Below, piece after piece: positions 34,216-46,489 of a DNA stretch of 64,000 nucleotides. Under the pieces are notes generated by a model. The model saw nothing but the letters and a program-made list of their open reading frames with translations. It was not told where the DNA came from and ran no database searches. Within the stretch, counting starts at the first letter, position 1, and every line of letters begins with the position of its first letter. The DNA is from Ailanthus altissimus (lineage: Eukaryota > Streptophyta > Magnoliopsida > Sapindales > Simaroubaceae): NCBI GenBank assembly GCA_946807835.1, contig OX327700.1, positions 25,022,001 through 25,086,000 of the forward strand, read 5' to 3'. Both the position numbers and the translations under genes were made by a program.

Positions 34216-34895
34216 TATATATATATTTTAAAAATTATAAATTGTCCTCTAATGTTTTAAGCATTACCTACTTACCCATATGATGTTTTAAACTACCTAA
34301 AAAAAATTTTATTATTACAAAGATTCTCTTTAATGCTAACTATTTATTGTGTTTTTATTAATCTACAATCATATTATTATTTTTTATAAATTATTAATAT
34401 AATATATTTTAAAATAATACTAAAATAATTAAATAATAAAAATCATAACATATTTAAATTATCATGGAAGAATGAATATTTTAGTTATTTTATTTTAATT
34501 TTTTAATTTTATATATAATATTTTTACTAATATTTGTAATGCATTAATATTTAATGCTCATTAGAAAGAATAAATATCTTATAGTTTTTTTTAAAACAAT
34601 ATAATTACTTAAGAGTAATGAAAATATAAAATCGTAATATATTTATTCTTTTCAAAAAATATTAAATACTAATTTATTTTAAAATTTAGTTTTTTTAAAT
34701 AATTAATTTCATTAATGAGTTTTTTACTGACAATATTATAAAATACTTTTTTAGAAAGAATAAATATATTATGACTTTATTATTTTCTATTATTTTTTTA
34801 ATTGTGTTTTTAAAAAACACACACACACTCTTTAAGGGCTTAGATGCCTATTGTTCTTAAATGGTACCTAGTATTTAAATGCCTATTGTTCTTTA
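34216..34895. other. AT-rich spacer
   Basis: Mostly A/T runs with a (CA)n stretch near 34820. ATGCCTATTGTTCTT occurs twice within 45 bp (34847 and 34879). No gene or element boundary was recognised. Confidence 0.4.
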
Positions 34896-36597
34896 TTGTG
34901 ACAATAGTAGGGTAGTAGCATAGTTCAAGGAACCGATATATCACAAGAGAGAAACACACACATACACGCACACATCATTTGATAAGGAATTGAGCAAATT
35001 AAGTGAGGTTATGGTATCCAAGATTATTTAAGCAGATAATCTAGTAGATCCATTCACCAAAGTTGTTGTCAGCAAATAGATTCAAAACTCATATAGATGA
35101 TATAAGGTTTGATAGATGTTTGAAATATTTTAGGGCAAGTGAGAGATTGTTAGATATGTAATGTTATTTTGTGCCCTTAAAGTATGTATAATAATATTTT
35201 ATTTAATTGATAAATTTTATTTATATGTAATTAAGCATATATTAAAGAACCTATATTTATAAATTATGCGATCTATGTATCATGCATATGGTGCTAATAC
35301 AGAATATATGGATCATAATTTCTTTATAAATTAAATCTTATTCACAGTCATTATGAAAAATGCATTTCATTATGTAAGACTATACTTTTTCTACTTCTTA
35401 TAGTGAATAATTTACTTTGATTATTAAAGTAGAGACTTTGAATACAAAAATTAGTGTATGATACATTGAACTAGACTAATGTGTATTCTGATCTAATTAA
35501 CTAAATGTCGTTGATCTTAATTCACAAAAGTTTAATAAGCTTGATTAATCTTAATCTTGAGTAAGTAATGAACTAATATTTATGTATTGTATTCTTTTGG
35601 GTTATCACGGAGTGAGACCTAATTGGACGGTCAAAATCTTGATAACTTGGAGATATAATTTTATAGATCGTAGAAACATATGCTTACAATATGAAATCTA
35701 TATTAAATGATATCATCTAAATTGTTTGTGGTACTTAATCACTTAAATATGTAGCCACAATTTATTCAATAAATTGGTTATTAAATAATAATATGTATTT
35801 ATAAAATTATATATAAATAACAGATATATTAAAAATGATCATTAGAGCGTTCAATGACTTAGAGGCAAATAAGTAATTAAATAGACATAAAATTTTTATA
35901 ATGGCCTAATTTTAATTACAACATCAAATAGAGGATTAATTGAGTGGCTATTATTAGTCAAATGATTAATTTTAATTAAAGTAGTTTTAATTAAAATTAA
36001 GATTTATGTATTACATGGGCCAACTAGAGTGCAACCTTGGGCTTTAGTGGAATAGTCTAGAGTTAAGTTAGAAAATCTAATTAGTCATGACATAATTAGA
36101 ATTTGGATCTCTAATTTGTAGCTAAAATGCTCATGAGCCGTTAGTCCCTTGACTAACTCAAATTACCATTTTATCTTTTATTTAAAATAATAATTATGCA
36201 AAAACATAATTATAAGTATTTTGAATCATATTATTTAAATAAATCATCACTTATTTTTATATAAAAGTATGGTAGTTAAAAAGAGAAAATACAATTATAA
36301 TTCTTTACTTCTTTTGATTTAATAAGTTGTGACCTAATTTCTACTTTTTCATAAAAGTGAAATAGTTTAAAATGAAGCATATAGTTAGAATCATTAAGGG
36401 GAATTAAGTACACATACACTTAAAAAATAGAATTTTGAGAATAATAAAGAAGACTAGAATCAAATAAAATTCTCTCTATAATAAAAGAAGAGAAGATTGG
36501 AGTTAAAGAAATTTCTCTTACATTACATATTTTAAGATAATTTTCTTTCTTTCTCTATTTAATTTACATGTAATATGATCATTTTATGCTTTCAACA
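34896..36597 (+). mobile_element. Copia-5: 3' end of a Ty1/copia (RNase H tail and LTR)
   Basis: 34985-35130 reads, across frames, SADNLVDPFTKVVV-like sequence ending in GKWEIVRY, the RNase H tail of copia pol. A polypurine tract (GGGCAAGTGAGAGAT) is followed by an LTR starting TGTTAGATATG at 35148. The LTR likely ends at TTCAACA (36597), giving about 1450 bp. The right edge is approximate. Everything 5' of the RNase H tail is missing. It lies between the duplicated upstream block and CNGC copy 2. Confidence 0.6.
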
Positions 36598-36739
36598 ATA
36601 CATGGTTGAATTACAAGAAAGACCACGTGCCAGTTGACGATGTATATTTAATATTGTAGTTAAATAGTTTTGAGCATCTCTATAAAAAAGTTAACAAACA
36701 AACATAGAAGTAGTTGAATTTGTTCAATAATAGCCCTCG

Positions 36740-36850
36740 CATGATTTAGTGGCAAGTTAGGCGTATAAGCTGACTAAGTTCGACCTTGGGGAGGTAAGAA
36801 GGTAAAACCCTTTGTGTTTCGTCATACCCTTACCTTTTAAGGGGGAAAAA
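36740..36850 (+). repeat. Possible tRNA-derived SINE fragment
   Basis: TTAGTGGCAAGTTAGG (36746-36761) resembles a Pol III A box, and GTTCGACCTTGG (36778-36789) a B box, 32 bp apart as in tRNA-derived SINEs. It ends in an A-rich run near 36845. No target duplication was seen and no tRNA cloverleaf forms. Confidence 0.25.
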
Positions 36851-36865
36851 AACGGTAATATGAGT

Positions 36866-37022
36866 GAAAATCTAGATTTCTAGGATACATCTATCTACTT
36901 GAAAAGCACTGACGTGATCATTTAAACAACATAGAAGTAGTTGAACTTGTTAAGTAATATTAACGAAAATCTAGATTTCTAGGATACATCTATCTACTTC
37001 AAAAGCACTGACGTGATCATTT
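36866..37022 (+). repeat. Two 58-bp direct repeats upstream of CNGC copy 2
   Basis: 36866-36923 and 36965-37022 are identical but for one base, with a 99-bp period. Each starts GAAAATCTAGATTTCTAGG and ends CACTGACGTGATCATTT, carrying a TGACGTG core of the type bound by bZIP/TGA factors. A linked word, AACATAGAAGTAGTTGAA, recurs at about 36700 and 36928. Confidence 0.85.
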
Positions 37023-37526
37023 TCATATAGGACATGGCGAATCTAATGAACGAATAGAAAAAAGACAAACAGAGTACGAGAATCAAAATAAAAGTGATCA
37101 GTCATAATATATATAACTTGTTACAGCTTAAGTTGTGACAAAGAAATCACTACAAGTTTTATCTCTCTTTCTCTCCTTCTATCTCTTTAGGTTGTTCTTT
37201 TCTGCTTTCCCCTCAGCCTCAGTTATCGCCAACTTACAAGTTGTCTTTCGTCATAAACTGACGTCTTTTAATCAGATATATGTCAGAACCTTGTTTGTAT
37301 TAAATCTGTCATAACATATATATACTCAGAATTGGCATCGTTCATTTGAGCAAAATCAGCTCCCAAACCACTCCACCAAATTGATGGAGTGGTTACCGAC
37401 CACACTTTCTGTATGGGCATGGCGATTGGCATTAATATTTTATCATCTGTTTTGTTCTTTAAGCCTTTTTAACTTTTGGCCTTACAAGCCGGTACGGTCT
37501 CTAACTCGACATGTTCCAACTCACTC

Positions 37527-37534
37527 TATATAAG
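37527..37534 (+). promoter_or_regulatory. Candidate TATA box of CNGC copy 2
   Basis: TATATAAG in the context CACTCTATATAAGC lies 94 bp upstream of the ATG at 37621, giving a plausible 5' UTR of about 60 nt. It is not in the sequence shared with copy 1. Confidence 0.55.
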
Positions 37535-37620
37535 CATTTCATTTATGGTTCAATACTCAATTTCACTCTATTCAATTCATTCAAGCCCTGAAATTTACCA
37601 AGAGCCGATTCAAACCCACA

Positions 37621-40600
37621 ATGCCTTTCGGTAAATCAAGACATGTTAGGTAAGTCACTCCCGTGAGTTCTCATGATTTTTTTGCATAAATGTCATTGGT
37701 TCCTAACAATGTTTTGTTGTATATTTAGTATTTTTATGTTAATGGTCAGGTTCAGGCCTTTGACAGTTCTATAACCCTCTTTTTTCCTGCTTTGTAGAGT
37801 TCAACATGATCTTGAAGAAGGTGGAACTGATTTCATTCACAGAGATAACAAGACTCAAATGCCTGCACCAAGCTCCAAAATAGTAACTGAGGTTTATATT
37901 GAGAAGAAACGAAAATCTTTTAAAGCTAAAGTACTTAGCAGAGTATTTTCTGAGGACTATAAGAAGGTGAAGAAGAATATGATATTTGATCCCGACGGAA
38001 AAACTATTCGGAAATGGAGCAAGATTTTCTTAGGGGCATGTTTAGTTTCTATATTTGTGGATCCTTTGTTTCTCTTCTTGCCAAAAATCAGAGAAGAACT
38101 GTGCATAGAAAATGGATCAATGACTACTCTAACTACTCTAACTAGCATAAGGACACTGGCTGATGCATTTTATGTGATTCAGATTTTTGTTCGTTTTCGT
38201 ACTGCTTATGTTGCACCTTCTTCTCGAGTGTTCGGAAGAGGAGAGTTTGTTATTGACCCTTCAAAGATTGCATCAAGGTACTTACACACCGGCTTCTGGT
38301 TAGACCTCATTGCTGCCTTGCCTCTACCCCAGGTTTGTCACTGATATTTCGGACAATCTCATTGATCTATCTCTATAGATCATAAGATCTTTCAAATATT
38401 TGTTTGATGTGGCCTATACATGACATGGTACTCAAGTTCTTCAATGAAAATGTATTGAAGTAATATGTTTGATGAATGTATCCTTTCATCACAGGTCTTG
38501 ATGTGGATGATTATTCCAAATCTTAGGACTTCAGCAGTTACAATAACAAGTAACATTCTCCGGTTTACCATCCTTCTTCAGTACCTTCCAAGAGTATTCC
38601 TCATATTTCCTCTTAAATCAAAGATCCTTGAGGCCAGCGGCGTTGTGACTGAAAAAGCATGGGCAGGGGCTGCATATAACCTTCTGCTTTACATGTTGGG
38701 TAGCCATGTCAGTACTTTGAGTCAAATTGTTTAGTTTATCAAGCTACCTGTTGTATTTCAATAGCAAGGGATAGTAAATTCTAATAAGTAGCTTTTCTCC
38801 TTAGTAGATTTCATGATTCTTGTTAGTGAGAATCAAATGACCATCAAATATTTGGAAAAGACCTATTAATTTTCTGATATTTGGGAAACTATTGTTGATT
38901 TCATAAATTTTCAACATAGTTTGGAACTCCGACCAAAGTATTTTCCTTCTGTAAATACTAAACACATTTTTGGATGCATATATTCTGTTAGCACTTGCAT
39001 TGAACTTGTTTTGTTTAATAACCTCAATGACTTTCAACCTGGCGACTAATAAAGGTTTCAGGAGCTTGCTGGTATCTTCTATCAGTTGAGAGACAGGATG
39101 CTTGCTGGAGAAGTGCTTGCAACCTTGAGAAGCCATATTGTGAACAAGGATTCCTTGATTGCCGCTGGCTTAAAGACCCTCGAAGGAGTGAATGGTTCAA
39201 ATCAAGCAATGTCTCGGATATATGCAATCCAGATAATAATTTCTATGAGTTTGGTATTTATGCTGATGCAGCGTCACACAATATTATGAGCTCCCCATTC
39301 TTTAACAAATACTTCTACTGTTTCTGGTGGGGTTTAAACAACCTGAGGTAAGCTCATCTCCATCTCCAAATCTTCAGTTCATTAGGACTATTTATGAAGA
39401 AATTAGCAGTTTCAAATGATAACGGATTTTCTTTCTAAAGTTCTTTCTTCTCTTAAACGAGTCTAGTTGCATTGGACAAAATCTTGCTACAAGCACTTAC
39501 ATTGGGGAAATACTTTTCACCATTCTTGTTGCAACTCTAGCATTGGTTCTTGTTGCACTTCTTATCGGTAATATGCAAGTAAGTCCTTCAAATTATCTAT
39601 TTGAGCCCTGAATTGCCTTGGCCATTAATTTAATTACAAATCATAAGCAGCTTCACATTCTACTGGCAGAGATACCTCCAATCTACAACGATTAGATTAG
39701 AGAGTTGGAGGATCAAGACAACTGATACGGAACAGTGGATGTATCACAGGCAGCTGCCTCCAGAACTAAGGAATTCTATTCGGAAATTCAATCAATACAA
39801 GTGGGTGGCCACTAGAGGAGTTGATGAAGAAGCCATTCTCCAAGGCCTTCCATCTAATTTGCGGAGAGAAATCAAGCGCCACCTTTGTCTCAATCTAGTC
39901 AGACGTGTAAGTACTTTTATCAATATAACTGTTAGACGTATTATCAATGCTGAAATGAAAATCAAATTTCTCATTCTATGTTATAATAATCTTCAGGTTT
40001 CATTGTTCGATCAAATGGATGAAACAATGCTAGATGCAATATGTGAGAGGCTAAAGCCCGTCTTGGGCACTGAAGGCATGTACCTTGTGCGGGAAGGTGA
40101 TCCTGTAAACCAAATGCTATTCATAATTCGAGGCCATCTTGATTCCCACACTACTAATGGTGGCCTTGCTGGCTTCTTCAACTCATGCCGACTTGGCCCC
40201 AGTGATTTCTGCGGGGAGGAGTTGCTGACGTGGGCCCTAAACCCGCGTCCAAATGTCATTCTTCCATCTTCTACACGCACTGTCAAAGCTATAACTGAAG
40301 TAGAGGCATTTGCTCTTATGGCTGAGGACTTAAAATTTGTAGCATCACAATTTAGGAGACTGCATAGTAAACAACTTAGGCACAAGTTTAGGCTTCATTC
40401 ACACCAATGGAGAACATGGGCTGCATGTTTCATTCAAGCTGCTTGGCATAGGCATAAGAAAATGAAAGAAGCAGCCGAAACACGGAGTGGAGAGGCTGGA
40501 CAGCCCGCAGCTGTATCATTTTGGGACAAGTATGCAGAGAGCTTGATTGCTAACGCTAGAAGTGTTAGCTTTAGGCAAGTTGGGTCAGATTCCAGTGATG

Positions 40601-40647
40601 CAGTGATCTCACTGCAGAAGCCTGAAGAGCCAGATTTTGAGGTGTGA
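37621..40647 (+). CDS. Cyclic nucleotide-gated ion channel, CNGC14/17-like (copy 2, 689 aa, 7 exons)
   Basis: Exons: 37621-37649, 37798-38332, 38495-38707, 39055-39347, 39467-39578, 39670-39906, 39997-40647 (2070 nt). Exons 1 and 3-7 have exactly the lengths of copy 1; exon 2 is 9 nt longer. It encodes the same channel: MPFGKSRHVR start, S1-S6, GQN pore (CIGQNLATST), C-linker, CNBD, IQ site WAACFIQAAWHRHKK and tail LQKPEEPDFEV. Two differences stand out. The phosphate-binding cassette reads LGPSDFCGEELLTWALNPR, with Ser for the usual Gly before Asp. Intron 6 is 90 nt and has no stop in frame, so its retention would add 30 residues between the C-linker and CNBD. All splice sites are GT-AG. No break is visible, so it is probably functional. 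Confidence 0.93.
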
Positions 40648-41149
40648 AGTGATGGCACAACCCTCTTAAATTGAGCTGGAGAAAATATGTGTATAAAGAT
40701 TGCCCTATGTTTAAGGCTTTTAAACTTAAGTAAATTTCGAACTTTGATGAAATATAATGTTACATTGCACACTACATATTTTGTGAATAGAATAACCAAT
40801 ATTGTACAGAGGGTTAGTAATGTGAAAATGTCTTATTATGATCCCATTCACACTCCTACATGAGCCGTGGCCATGTAGGACAAATGATTTGTTGTTGGCC
40901 CAAATTTGATTGGTCCATGGGTCTTGCTTCAGTTAGAGGGCAAGAAAGCCTTTTTCATTATGTATTGAGTTCGGCTGGTCATTGTCAGAGTGGAGCTATT
41001 CATCCCCCACTTTTTATGTCCCGAAACCCCACTAATTTTTTTTTTTGAAAGTTAACCCCACTATTTAAATACACGCTTTAAATTATTTACATTTCTTAAT
41101 ATGCTTCTTTAATTCCAAATTTCCCTTAATATCAAGTGTTTAACTTTTT
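40648..41149. other. CNGC copy 2 downstream flank
   Basis: 40900-40965 (ATTGGTCCATGGGTCTTGC ... GAAAGCCTTTTTCAT) matches the downstream flank of copy 1 and marks the right edge of the duplication near 40970. No strong AATAAA is seen near the stop codon. The rest is AT-rich. Confidence 0.6.
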
Positions 41150-42000
41150 ATCTTCCTCGTTTCTTAAGATTACCAAAATGTATGACAAACAATAAATTGG
41201 TCTCACTCTCATTCTTGTTTGTTATTTTGAATCATAAAGAATTTCTTTATTTAAATATAAGTGTTGCCTCTAAGATTTTAGGTCTAGTCTATTAAATTAT
41301 ATAGGGTCTAACCTAAAGCTAATCTTAGGCCTGACCAATGAGCCCAAAGCAGTTGGGTTTAATCTAAGGTCAACTTAAAATTAGACCAGTCCTTTTTTAC
41401 TCTACAATCGATGAGTCTTTAACCTGAAGTCGATGAACTCTATCCTTATAGGATTGAACACTACTCATAATCCGACCTTGCCAATCCTTGACTACCTAAC
41501 CAATGTTGAGCTTAATACCATATTGAGACTCCGTAACTCAAACTAAAAAGAGTACATGTGCCTTCTAATCACCGAAAACTATCAACACTCCAAAAATAGT
41601 CCTCATCCAAAGAGCATTGTCGACAACGAGATTATACTACTTACCCATGACACCAAAGAATTCGAGCTAGGCAAGGCATGCTGTCCATGTTCTTTCAAGG
41701 TAGAGCAAAAGGCAACTAACCAATAACTCCCAAAATTTTAAACCACGCACACTACCTTTGAATAATGAAGAAACCTTAACATGAGTTAACTATCAAAAGA
41801 ACTTATATAATGAGAGACCATGACTCACGCGCAGGGATAAGTAAGTCAATTCTAAGCATCTACACTACTTAAGAATGACTTTTTCTCCATTTTCAGCAAA
41901 AATTCTAACTTAAGTATCGAAGGATTATTATTGAAAACAACTATCGATGCAAGCTTGACCTATCTTGTGATTATAGCAAGCAAGTTTAGACTATTAAAAT
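41150..42000 (+). mobile_element. Tat-like Ty3/gypsy LTR fragment
   Basis: A TATA box (CTTATATAATGAGAGACC, about 41800) is followed by ACTCACGCGCAGGGATAAGT and, at 41905-41930, CTAACTTAAGTATCGAAGG. The last matches the R-region signature CTAACTTGAGCGTCGGAGG of Tat LTRs; the same signature lies on the opposite strand at 425-475. There is no coding sequence. Both edges are approximate. Confidence 0.45.
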
Positions 42001-42534
42001 AATTTAAAAAGAACAGGGATAGTTTAACTATATATAATTAGCTATTTTCACAAAAAGATGTAAATTTACCTTTTGACGAAAACCTCTAAATTTAATCAAA
42101 AATCAAACCTTACGGTCAACAATAAGGAAGCTTCAAAATTTTTAAAATATTTTCTGCAACGTTCTTATATTCCTTTTTAGGTTTCAAATAAAATTATGCT
42201 TTAAAAAAAGAAGAAGCTAATTTTGTGTATTGTATATTGAGAATTAACTACAGGATCAGAGCCCATAACACATTAATTAACAAATACAATTATAAAATAT
42301 TTAATGGTATAATTAACCCACCAAAGAAATTGAAATTGCTCTAAACTATTGAAAAAGTAATTAAAAATTTGAGGCATGTTTAATATGTAGGATAAATTAT
42401 GGATAGTATTATTTTGTTGAATTTTTATTTACTATTGTGTTTAATGCGAAACAAAATGAAATAGGATAAATTGTCATGGCTCCACCAAAAATTATCTTGA
42501 GCCATATTTTCATGAAGTAACATTGAGAATTTTA
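42001..42534. other. AT-rich spacer, nothing recognised
   Basis: No frame or repeat was recognised between the Tat-like fragment and the copia-3 LTR. Confidence 0.4.
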
Positions 42535-43111
42535 TGTAAAACTTTAAACTTAAGTATATGCATGGATGTATCAAGATCTTAAAATAATATAATTCTCACA
42601 ATGTGAAGCAGAAGAATTATCTATCCCTATAAATTGATTTCTCTCCCTTTCACCTGTTATCCACTTGTTAATCCATAGTACTTTTTATATGATTTACTTT
42701 GATAAGATACTTCAAAGATGGATTCCTTAGTTATTAATTCTATGTAAGAGTCATTTTTATATAGACTACAAATAAAAAGGAGCACTCATTAAAAAAATAC
42801 CTCTTGAACTTTCAAAAAACATTCACGGAAGTGTTCTTTGAGCTTTCTAGAAGTATTAATAAAAGTACCTCTTAACTTCTTCTACCCCTTGACCTTCCCA
42901 TTTATATCTCATTTAATATGAGATAATATGACATTGCAACTTCTCAATTACTTTAATAGATAAGGAAAGGACCAATTTATATATTAAATAGATATTAATT
43001 TGGTACATCCATCAAGTAACTAAATGAACATATGAGATTTACTTTTACTATTTAATTTTATTGTTCTTTATTTATCTTATTATTAGGCCATAAAGATGAC
43101 ATAATCTGACA
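42535..43111 (-). repeat. Copia-3 3' LTR
   Basis: It shares ordered landmarks with the split 5' LTR, including ACTTAAGT.TATGCATGGATG, TTATCCACTTGTTAATC, CTTGA.CTTCCCA and GACCAATTTATATATTAAAT. It is about 80 bp shorter in its left part than its partner. Confidence 0.85.
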
Positions 43112-43864
43112 TTCTCTCACTTGACTTAATAATGAGATAATAATAAAATTAATAGTAAACATAATATATGAAAAAAAAATCTCTGTAATATTTAACTTAA
43201 GTACCTCAGTATCATAAATTACTAAATATGGGTTATGACGATTATATATTATTTTATATAATATACTTCCTTTCATATACTATAATATTTATAAGTTATG
43301 AAACTTTGGTCTTTAATGATATATAAAAATTATTTTGCAATGATTCTCATAAGGTTTCATAAACAATTTCCTATTAGAAACAATTATGTATATACCATCA
43401 TGATAAACGAGAAATTTATTAAGGAATATCATAAACAAATTAGTGAGCTCAGAGAGTCTCAATCATCATCATCATAAAACATCATTAATACAACCAAGAC
43501 CTATTCTATGTACCTGTTCTTTAAATGTCTTTAGTTGTAACCTTTAAGGATTTGCAATTATAAGATTTGTTCGAATATACTCAATTGACACTCTTTGTTT
43601 TTTAACTTCTTTCTTAATGGCAAAGTACTTTTAATTCTATATGTTTAGCACCTTTAGAGTATTTGTTGTTTTAGAGAAAAATACCGTTGCAGAATTATCA
43701 TAATAAACTTTTAACGGCTTGGCAATGGTGTCGACAATCCCAAGTCTTGAAATAATGTTTCGCAGCTATAATGCATGTATAGTTGCTTTAAAATATGTTA
43801 CAAATTCGGCCTCCATAATAGATGAAGCTATAATAGATTGTTTAGCACATTTTCATGATATTGT

Positions 43865-46480
43865 TCATTTTGAAAGAAGAAACAAATAGTCAAATGTAGA
43901 CTTTCTACTATCAAGACATCCAGCAAAATCTGAATTCGAGTAGCCAATCACTTCCAAATAATTTGTTCTCCTATACATAAGCATATAATTCTTGGTGCCT
44001 TGCAAGTATCTTAATACTTTCTTTGCAGCTTTCCAGTGATCAATTCCTAAATTACTTTGATATTTGCCTAACATTCTGCCCGCAAAACTAATATCTGGCC
44101 TTGTACAGGTTTGCATATACATTAAACTACCCACAACTGAAGTATATGGAATAGATTTCATTTTCTTACATTCTATTTCATTCTTTGAGCATTTCATGAG
44201 ACTAAATTTATCCCTTTCTTTAATGGAACAATTCCTATTGAACATTTGTTCATATTAAATCTCTCAAGAATTTTTTTAAGATAACCTTTCAGGGATAAAC
44301 CTAACAATTTTTGTGTTCTATCACAATATATTTTAATTCCTATCATATAGGATGCTTCTCTCATATCTTTTATTTCAAAATTCTTAGAGAGAAAATCTTT
44401 CGTCTTGTATAAAATAGCCAAATCATTAGCAATAAGTAAAATATCATCAACATATATGACTAAAAATATAAACTTACTCCTACTGACCTTTTGGTATATA
44501 CACCGATTAATGGTGTTTTTCTAAAAACCAAAAGACATTATAGTATCATTAAACTTTATATACCATTGTCGGGAAGCTTATTTGAGTCCATATATTAACT
44601 TTTTAAATTTACACACCAAATGAGCTTTTTCTTTTATTTCAAAACCTTCTGGTTAGTCCATATAAACTTAATCCTTAATTCACCATTAAGAATGATTATT
44701 TTCACATTCATTTGGTGTAACTTTAAATCATATTGAGCGGCCAAATCCATAATTATTCTAGATGAGTCTTTCTTTGAAACAAATGAGAATTGTTTTTTAT
44801 AATCAATGCCATTTCTTTGAGTGTAACCCTTGATAATAAGTCTAGCTTTATATTGTTCAATATTGCCTTTTGAGTCACATTTAATTTTAAAAAACTCATT
44901 TACATTTGACTCATTTAGAATTTTTGCCAATACAATAAGATCTCAGGCATTATTTTATTCCATGGTTCAAAACTTTTTATGGCTTGTGAAAACAAAACAA
45001 GATCTTTATTGATTCTAATATCAAAATTCAATTTTTGTAAATAAACCACATAATCATCCAAAATGGCTATATTTCCTTCTCTTTGAGATCTTTTTAATGT
45101 CATTCCTTGTGGTTCATTTAGATTAAATGGTTAAGAATTATTTCTTTTAGGGTATGTTTCTTTATTCAAATTTTGTTTAGAGTTGCTGGAACTTTTTACA
45201 ACTTTTGAAACAACACTTGAGAAAGTATAAATAAAGGAATACTTATGGGTAAAGAAATGTTTTTCTTAATTTCTTTAATATCCATACTTTGTCATTCATT
45301 ACTTATTTTAACTGCACTATTTTTAATAAATTTAGCATTACCTGTTTCAACAATTCTTAGACTATGGTTAGGATAGTAAAATAAATACCCTTTGGATTTC
45401 TTAGGATATTCAATAAAGTAACAAGTAACAGTTTGAGAATACAATTTCTTTTCATGTGGATTATAAATGCGTACTTTTGCTAGAGAACCCCAAACATGCA
45501 AATGTTATAAATTAGGTTTCCTACCAGGCCACAGTTCAAAATACGTTCAGCAGATATGGGATAGTTTTTAAGAGTATACATCCATAAAGATTTAGGTAAT
45601 CAAGAGTTACTCGTCATACTCCTAACCATGTCCAATAAAGTTCAATTACGTAATTCTACTACACCATTTTGTTGAGGTATACCTGGCATAGTGCTTTGAG
45701 CACTAATACCATGTTTTTCAAGGAACTTTACAAATGGACCTGAACATTGTTCTAAGTCATCATGTCTCCCATAATACCTACCACCTCTACCTGACCTGAT
45801 TTTTTTTTTTTTACATTTTTATCTAATTGTTTTTCAACCTCGTTAATGTATACCTTATGGGCATCCATTGCTTGAGATTTTTCTTTAAGCAAATAAACAT
45901 AACCATAATGGAAAAAATCATCAATAAAGGTGATAAAGTACCTTTCTCCATTAAAAGAAGGAACATCAAAAGGCCCACATATATCAGTTTATATAATTTC
46001 AAGAAGCTGAGTACTTCTAGTGGCTCCTTTTTTATTATGTTTGCTTTGCTTTCCGTTAATGTAATCAACACATATACCAAGATCAATAAAATCTAGATTC
46101 GGAAGAATCTCAGAAACAAAAAATTCTCACTTGGGTTTATAGTTTAGATTATAAGGAATCCCTGCATCATATTATATATATAAGTAGTGACACTAGAATC
46201 AAGCCACTACGTATTAAAAGGAACTTCAGATAAGTTTGATTCGAAATATACAGAAGTATTAGATATACCTTTTTTTTAAAAACCAATCTTTATGTTTCAG
46301 GTAATCTTTCTAAAAATATCCTTCTTTCTAAAAATATCCTTCTTTCTTACTAACTTAACATTTCTTTGCCTTTTCCTCTTTTTTATTAATCTGTGGAACA
46401 TTATCAAGTTTCTTTAATTTGCTGACTTTCTTTTTAAGTCCTTTACTAGCCTCTTGACCCATGAGATTAATGGAATGACT
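43865..46480 (-). pseudogene. Copia-3 pol (integrase, reverse transcriptase, RNase H), broken
   Basis: Integrase, across frames, reads CVDCINGKQ, DICGPFDVPSFNGERYF and FITFIDDFFHYGYVYLLKEK (about 46070-45890), then MPGIPQQNGVVELRN near 45670. Reverse transcriptase contains YKARLIIKGYTQRNGIDY (44855-44800) and YVDDI near 44450, then RFNMNKCSIG (44265). RNase H reads SIPYTSVVGSLMYMQTCTRP and HWKAAKKVLRYLQGTKNY (44130-43990). Many stops and frameshifts occur, so no product is made. Confidence 0.8.
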
Positions 46481-46489
46481 TTCTTAATT

